DNA of 20,330 bases from a virus. Below the pieces are notes generated by a model that worked only from the letters and a program-made list of their open reading frames with translations, was not told where the DNA came from and made no database searches. This document shows positions 18,445-20,330 of the stretch, one piece after another (positions within the stretch are counted from its first letter, which is position 1; each line of letters starts with the position of its first letter). The position numbers and the translations under genes are program-made. The stretch is from positions 1 to 20,330 of IMG/VR virus record IMGVR_UViG_3300042868_005476, one strand, 5' to 3'.

Positions 18445-18694
18445 TTGGAAACTCTTGCGGGACCAAAAACTGTTCCTCTACGCCTTGGCAGACTCTCCAA
18501 ACGCTCACCAGCGATCCAACGCCTGGGGCCTCATCAACCTGTTGGACGCCCTCCAAGATGATGCCGTGGACTCTGGAGAGGCCTCGGAAGAAGAGGTGTT
18601 CGGTCCTGTGGAATCGGAGATGAGCCTCGCCGAACAGTTCGATCGGTTCGAGGAGGCAATGGCTGACCGGTTTTGTCAAGAATTAGAGGAATGA
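18434..18694 (+). CDS. Hypothetical acidic phage protein
   Basis: An 86-residue acidic, helical protein: MKIDWKLLRDQKLFLYALAD, then AWGLINLLDALQDDAVDSGE and a C terminus on FDRFEEAMADRFCQELEE. GC-rich codon use returns here after three AT-rich genes. The ribosome-binding site is weak. The right-half box and left dyad of promoter 16 lie in its last codons. Short early phage proteins have similar starts (M-K-W-LLR-QK), but no function is known. Confidence 0.68.
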   Translation: MKIDWKLLRDQKLFLYALADSPNAHQRSNAWGLINLLDALQDDAVDSGEASEEEVFGPVESEMSLAEQFDRFEEAMADRFCQELEE

Positions 18695-18722
18695 TTGCCA
18701 TCCGTTCCGGTTGTGCTATAGT
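18664..18722 (+). promoter_or_regulatory. TTGCCA-family promoter 16 with dyad
   Basis: Dyad TGACC (18664-18668), GGTTT, TGTCAA (18674-18679); 15 bp; TTGCCA (18695-18700); 16-bp spacer ending TGC; TATAGT (18717-18722); CCATCCATCGAATCAA at the start. The dyad is inside the upstream coding region. Confidence 0.87.
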
Positions 18723-18758
18723 CCATCCATCGAATCAATGAAAGAAAAGGAAAACATT

Positions 18759-19154
18759 ATGTCAGTAGTCGCTAACGTAGTATGTGATTTGTTTAATGCC
18801 AACGTGGTTTCTTCGTTGGATATTATCGCCCGCATTGAAGAATTGAAGGAGCAAGGTGATTTGGATGATAATGATTTTTATCATTTGAATGATGATGAAA
18901 AGGCCGAATTGGCTGCACTCCAAAAATTCGAAAAGGATTATGATTATGTCGATGACTGGAATTATGGTGCTCATTTTATTGCGGAAGAGCATTTCACCGA
19001 GTATGTCAAAGATATGTTGAACGACTGCGGTACTATTCCCCGTGATTTGCCCGATTATGTTGCAATCGACTGGGAAGAAACTGCCGACAATATCCGCTGT
19101 GATTATGCCGACGCAGAATTTAATGGAGTTTCGTATTATGTCCTCTCCGTCTAA
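18759..19154 (+). CDS. Conserved-looking acidic phage protein (DWE...DY...NGVSYYV C terminus)
   Basis: A 131-residue very acidic protein. Helices in the first half (LDIIARIEELKEQGDLDDND) are followed by NYGAHFIAEEHFTEYVKDML and a C terminus IDWEETADNIRCDYADAEFN then GVSYYVLSV. That ending recurs in many phage hypotheticals, and its 'DWE-A--L--DY-----G--Y' pattern recalls the end of ArdA antirestriction proteins; this is weak and the N-terminal ArdA blocks are not evident. The strong acidity would fit DNA mimicry. AAAGGA about 11 nt upstream; first gene after promoter 16. Confidence 0.75.
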   Translation: MSVVANVVCDLFNANVVSSLDIIARIEELKEQGDLDDNDFYHLNDDEKAELAALQKFEKDYDYVDDWNYGAHFIAEEHFTEYVKDMLNDCGTIPRDLPDYVAIDWEETADNIRCDYADAEFNGVSYYVLSV

Positions 19155-19392
19155 GTATCCACCCCGATTCTATGAAATAGTGCAGGAGGCATTGAAGGAT
19201 TCAGCAGTTGGTATTCCTCATGATGTATTGTATAAGTTTGCACGGTTAATCGCCCAAGAATGTTCAGATATTGCAATGGAACTAGGTCGAACTGATACCC
19301 ACGACGAATATAATGAATTGTCCGATTATGGTAAGGGTTGTGCAGATACTACAATGATACTCGCATCCAATATAAAATATATGTTTAGTTGA
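19138..19392 (+). CDS. Hypothetical small protein
   Basis: An 84-residue protein starting MSSPSKYPPRFYEIVQEALK, helical throughout (VLYKFARLIAQECSDIAMEL), with a SDYGKGCADTTMILASNIKY end. It overlaps the preceding gene by 17 bases with GGAG 9 nt before the ATG. Function unknown. Confidence 0.7.
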   Translation: MSSPSKYPPRFYEIVQEALKDSAVGIPHDVLYKFARLIAQECSDIAMELGRTDTHDEYNELSDYGKGCADTTMILASNIKYMFS

Positions 19393-19396
19393 TACT

Positions 19397-19567
19397 ATGA
19401 AAAAATACACCGTATCATTTACAATGGAACTCGATGATGTATTACCACACACTGGTGAAAAGGTAGAATATACTACAGAACTACTACATTATTTTATTAT
19501 GTCCGCATTCAAGGGTAGTTTGAACGATAATGAATGCATCGATGATTTGGTTATTATAGAGGCATAA
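19397..19567 (+). CDS. Small hypothetical protein
   Basis: A 56-residue acidic protein: beta-like KKYTVSFTMELDDVLPHTGE, then a helix (LLHYFIMSAFKGSL) and a final ECIDDLVIIEA. It starts 4 bases after the previous stop and ends 3 bases before the structured element at 19571-19673. No clear ribosome-binding site, so coupling is likely. Confidence 0.62.
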   Translation: MKKYTVSFTMELDDVLPHTGEKVEYTTELLHYFIMSAFKGSLNDNECIDDLVIIEA

Positions 19568-19570
19568 TGT

Positions 19571-19673
19571 GGAATAAGGCGTAACTATAATCAACTAATG
19601 ATACGAGTGGTAACCGTATATCTTGGTGGGGCTAACGAATTACCACGCCCCGATTATAGTTACACCTTATTCT
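19571..19673 (+). ncRNA. Candidate structured RNA: three-way junction with kissing loops
   Basis: Between two genes, 19572-19592 pairs with 19652-19672 (20 of 21 positions, one C-A mismatch at 19580/19664; 19571/19673 adds a G-U). Inside are hairpin 2, ATACG (19601-19605) with CGTAT (19615-19619) and a 9-nt loop, and hairpin 3, GGGGC (19628-19632) with GCCCC (19647-19651) and a 14-nt loop. The loops contain GTGGTAA (19607-19613) and TTACCAC (19640-19646), exact complements over 7 nt, giving a loop-loop interaction. It does not show the conserved residues of purine riboswitches or hammerhead ribozymes. It could be a cis-regulator of the SWIM gene, a processing or stability element, or an independent RNA. 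On DNA it is also a near-perfect inverted repeat, so a tiny mobile repeat is an alternative. Confidence 0.6.
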
Positions 19674-19690
19674 AAATTCTGGAATATAGA

Positions 19691-19999
19691 ATGAAAATCG
19701 CACAAGAAACTACTGTATGGAAAAGTGGTAAGGTCAAAAATCATACCTATATTCTAAATGATTCCATGACCAAAATGCATGGATACATCCCCGTGGGCCA
19801 AACAGAAAAAGTTATGTTCAAGAAAGAACAAAGCTTTGATAAAAGGTATCGACAGTTCGTAATACTGTCTGAAAAGGTACCTAAAGAAACCAAGGTGGTT
19901 CTTGGATCAAAAGGTGATAAGTATTTTGTCACGAAGAACTCATGTTCATGTCCTGGTTTTACATTCCGTGGTCAATGTAAACATTTGGTTAAGGTATGA
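19691..19999 (+). CDS. SWIM zinc-finger domain phage protein
   Basis: A 102-residue protein ending in a SWIM-type zinc finger: Cys85-x-Cys87 then Cys96-x-His98 in NSCSCPGFTFRGQCKHLVKV, the CxCx(n)CxH pattern. The preceding part is beta-rich and basic (FVILSEKVPKETKVVLGSKG, then DKYFVTK). SWIM fingers mediate DNA or protein contacts; phage copies of this size, with GSKGD--Y-VT--SCSCPGF-FRG-CKH, are common. The start is preceded by a weak TGGAATA and by the structured element, which places its translation under possible control of that RNA. Confidence 0.85.
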   Translation: MKIAQETTVWKSGKVKNHTYILNDSMTKMHGYIPVGQTEKVMFKKEQSFDKRYRQFVILSEKVPKETKVVLGSKGDKYFVTKNSCSCPGFTFRGQCKHLVKV

Positions 20000-20024
20000 T
20001 CCCGGTGGCCATCCAGGTAATGTT

Positions 20025-20105
20025 ATGAACCAGGGACACCGCGGAGGTTATACTGCTGGCAACCAAAAGTCAATAGGTATTGGTAAAGTATACCACATTA
20101 TTTAA
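20025..20105 (+). CDS. Possible 26-residue peptide
   Basis: Frame MNQGHRGGYTAGNQKSIGIG then KVYHII, with AGGT about 7 nt upstream. The frame is open further 5' and the residues look protein-like (Gly-rich turn then a strand), so the true start may be earlier and non-ATG. Weak evidence only. Confidence 0.35.
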   Translation: MNQGHRGGYTAGNQKSIGIGKVYHII

Positions 20106-20121
20106 TAGATAGGAAATTATA

Positions 20122-20301
20122 ATGGATGATGAAATATACGGTGAACGCAGAATGACAGTATTTTGTTCCGATTGTAGTGAACATCACTATACCGATTCTG
20201 TGAAATTTTTGAATATTGAAGAAGATTTTTGTGGTCGGGATTTAATGACATTCGAATGTTATGACACACATACAGTACAAAAGTCGAATGTTTTTCGTTA
20301 A
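20122..20301 (+). CDS. Small Cys-rich hypothetical protein
   Basis: A 59-residue acidic protein with four Cys: a CSDC knuckle (Cys15, Cys18) followed by HH, then Cys37 and Cys45 in separate strands; a small zinc-bound fold is possible. AGGA lies about 8 nt before the ATG. It ends 5 bases before the -35 box of the last promoter. Function unknown. Confidence 0.65.
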   Translation: MDDEIYGERRMTVFCSDCSEHHYTDSVKFLNIEEDFCGRDLMTFECYDTHTVQKSNVFR

Positions 20302-20306
20302 ACCAC

Positions 20307-20330
20307 TTGCCATTGTACCAAAATTGTGGT
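20307..20330 (+). promoter_or_regulatory. TTGCCA-family promoter 17, cut by the window end
   Basis: TTGCCA (20307-20312) followed by a spacer ending TTGTGG at the position of the usual TTGTGC; the -10 box would begin at about 20329. The promoter array therefore continues beyond the window. Confidence 0.6.

Noticed and set aside
19571-19673. Purine riboswitch or hammerhead ribozyme
   Set aside because: The three-way junction and loop-loop contact are similar in shape, but the joining strands lack the purine-riboswitch core. CTAATGA at 19595-19601 differs from CUGANGA at the invariant G, and there is no GAAA or cleavage triplet in the proper junctions.
1-20330. tRNA genes, CRISPR arrays, insertion sequences, integrase or attachment sites
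   Set aside because: No cloverleaf with a GGTTCRAAYCC arm, no regularly spaced long repeats, no transposase or integrase signatures were seen; the TTCG near 11961 belongs to a simple hairpin.

Overview
The window reads as a lytic, T4-superfamily-like bacteriophage. All convincing genes lie on the + strand, are mostly short, and are packed with ATGA-type or longer stop/start overlaps. Recognisable products are a class Ia ribonucleotide reductase beta subunit (NrdB, 5' end cut by the window), a SegE-like GIY-YIG protein, a WYL_2-type small protein, a T4-type RNase H (FEN family), a DUF6433-like protein, a CobT-like protein with HExxH and von Willebrand A signatures, and a 2OG-Fe(II) oxygenase. 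The cyanophage/rhizobiophage branch of T4-like phages would fit, but the host cannot be read from this sequence; there is no tRNA, integrase or lysogeny gene.

Region 1 (1-9.56 kb) is AT-rich and carries the core-type nucleotide-metabolism and replication-associated genes. A clear hairpin-plus-T terminator sits at 4531-4571, a textbook sigma70-like promoter at 5464-5491 drives the CobT-like gene, and a second strong terminator closes the block at 9585-9610.

Region 2 (9.56-10.1 kb) is a gene-free control region with helically phased 10-bp repeats, a 14-bp perfect palindrome, a weak promoter overlapped by a 17-bp inverted repeat, and three iteron-like repeats. Base composition rises sharply in GC here.

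Region 3 (10.1-20.33 kb) looks like an early or host-takeover module: about 30 very small genes, mostly of unknown function, in 1-5-gene units. Each unit follows a copy of one stereotyped promoter: -35 TTGCCA, 16-17 bp spacer, TGn-extended -10 TATAGT/TATAAT, then a conserved start region CCATCCATCGAA and an AAAGGAAACA ribosome-binding leader. Six promoters carry a GGTCAA or near-GGTCAA box exactly or nearly 15 bp upstream of -35, often as the right half of a dyad TTGACC-N5-GGTCAA, suggesting a dedicated dimeric regulator. Three promoters put the ATG 7-8 nt after the -10 box (likely leaderless mRNAs), and four drive stretches with no convincing gene but strong hairpins or dispersed TCCTGGAYGG repeats. 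GC-rich and AT-rich genes alternate, pointing to mosaic assembly. Recognisable proteins here are a GP88-family protein, a phage AAA+ ATPase, a SWIM zinc-finger protein, a small HTH-like protein and several conserved phage hypotheticals.

The most striking unexplained element is at 19571-19673: a 20-pair stem enclosing two hairpins whose loops are complementary over 7 nt, i.e. a three-way junction with a kissing-loop interaction, lying between two genes. It matches no riboswitch or ribozyme consensus that I could verify by eye.
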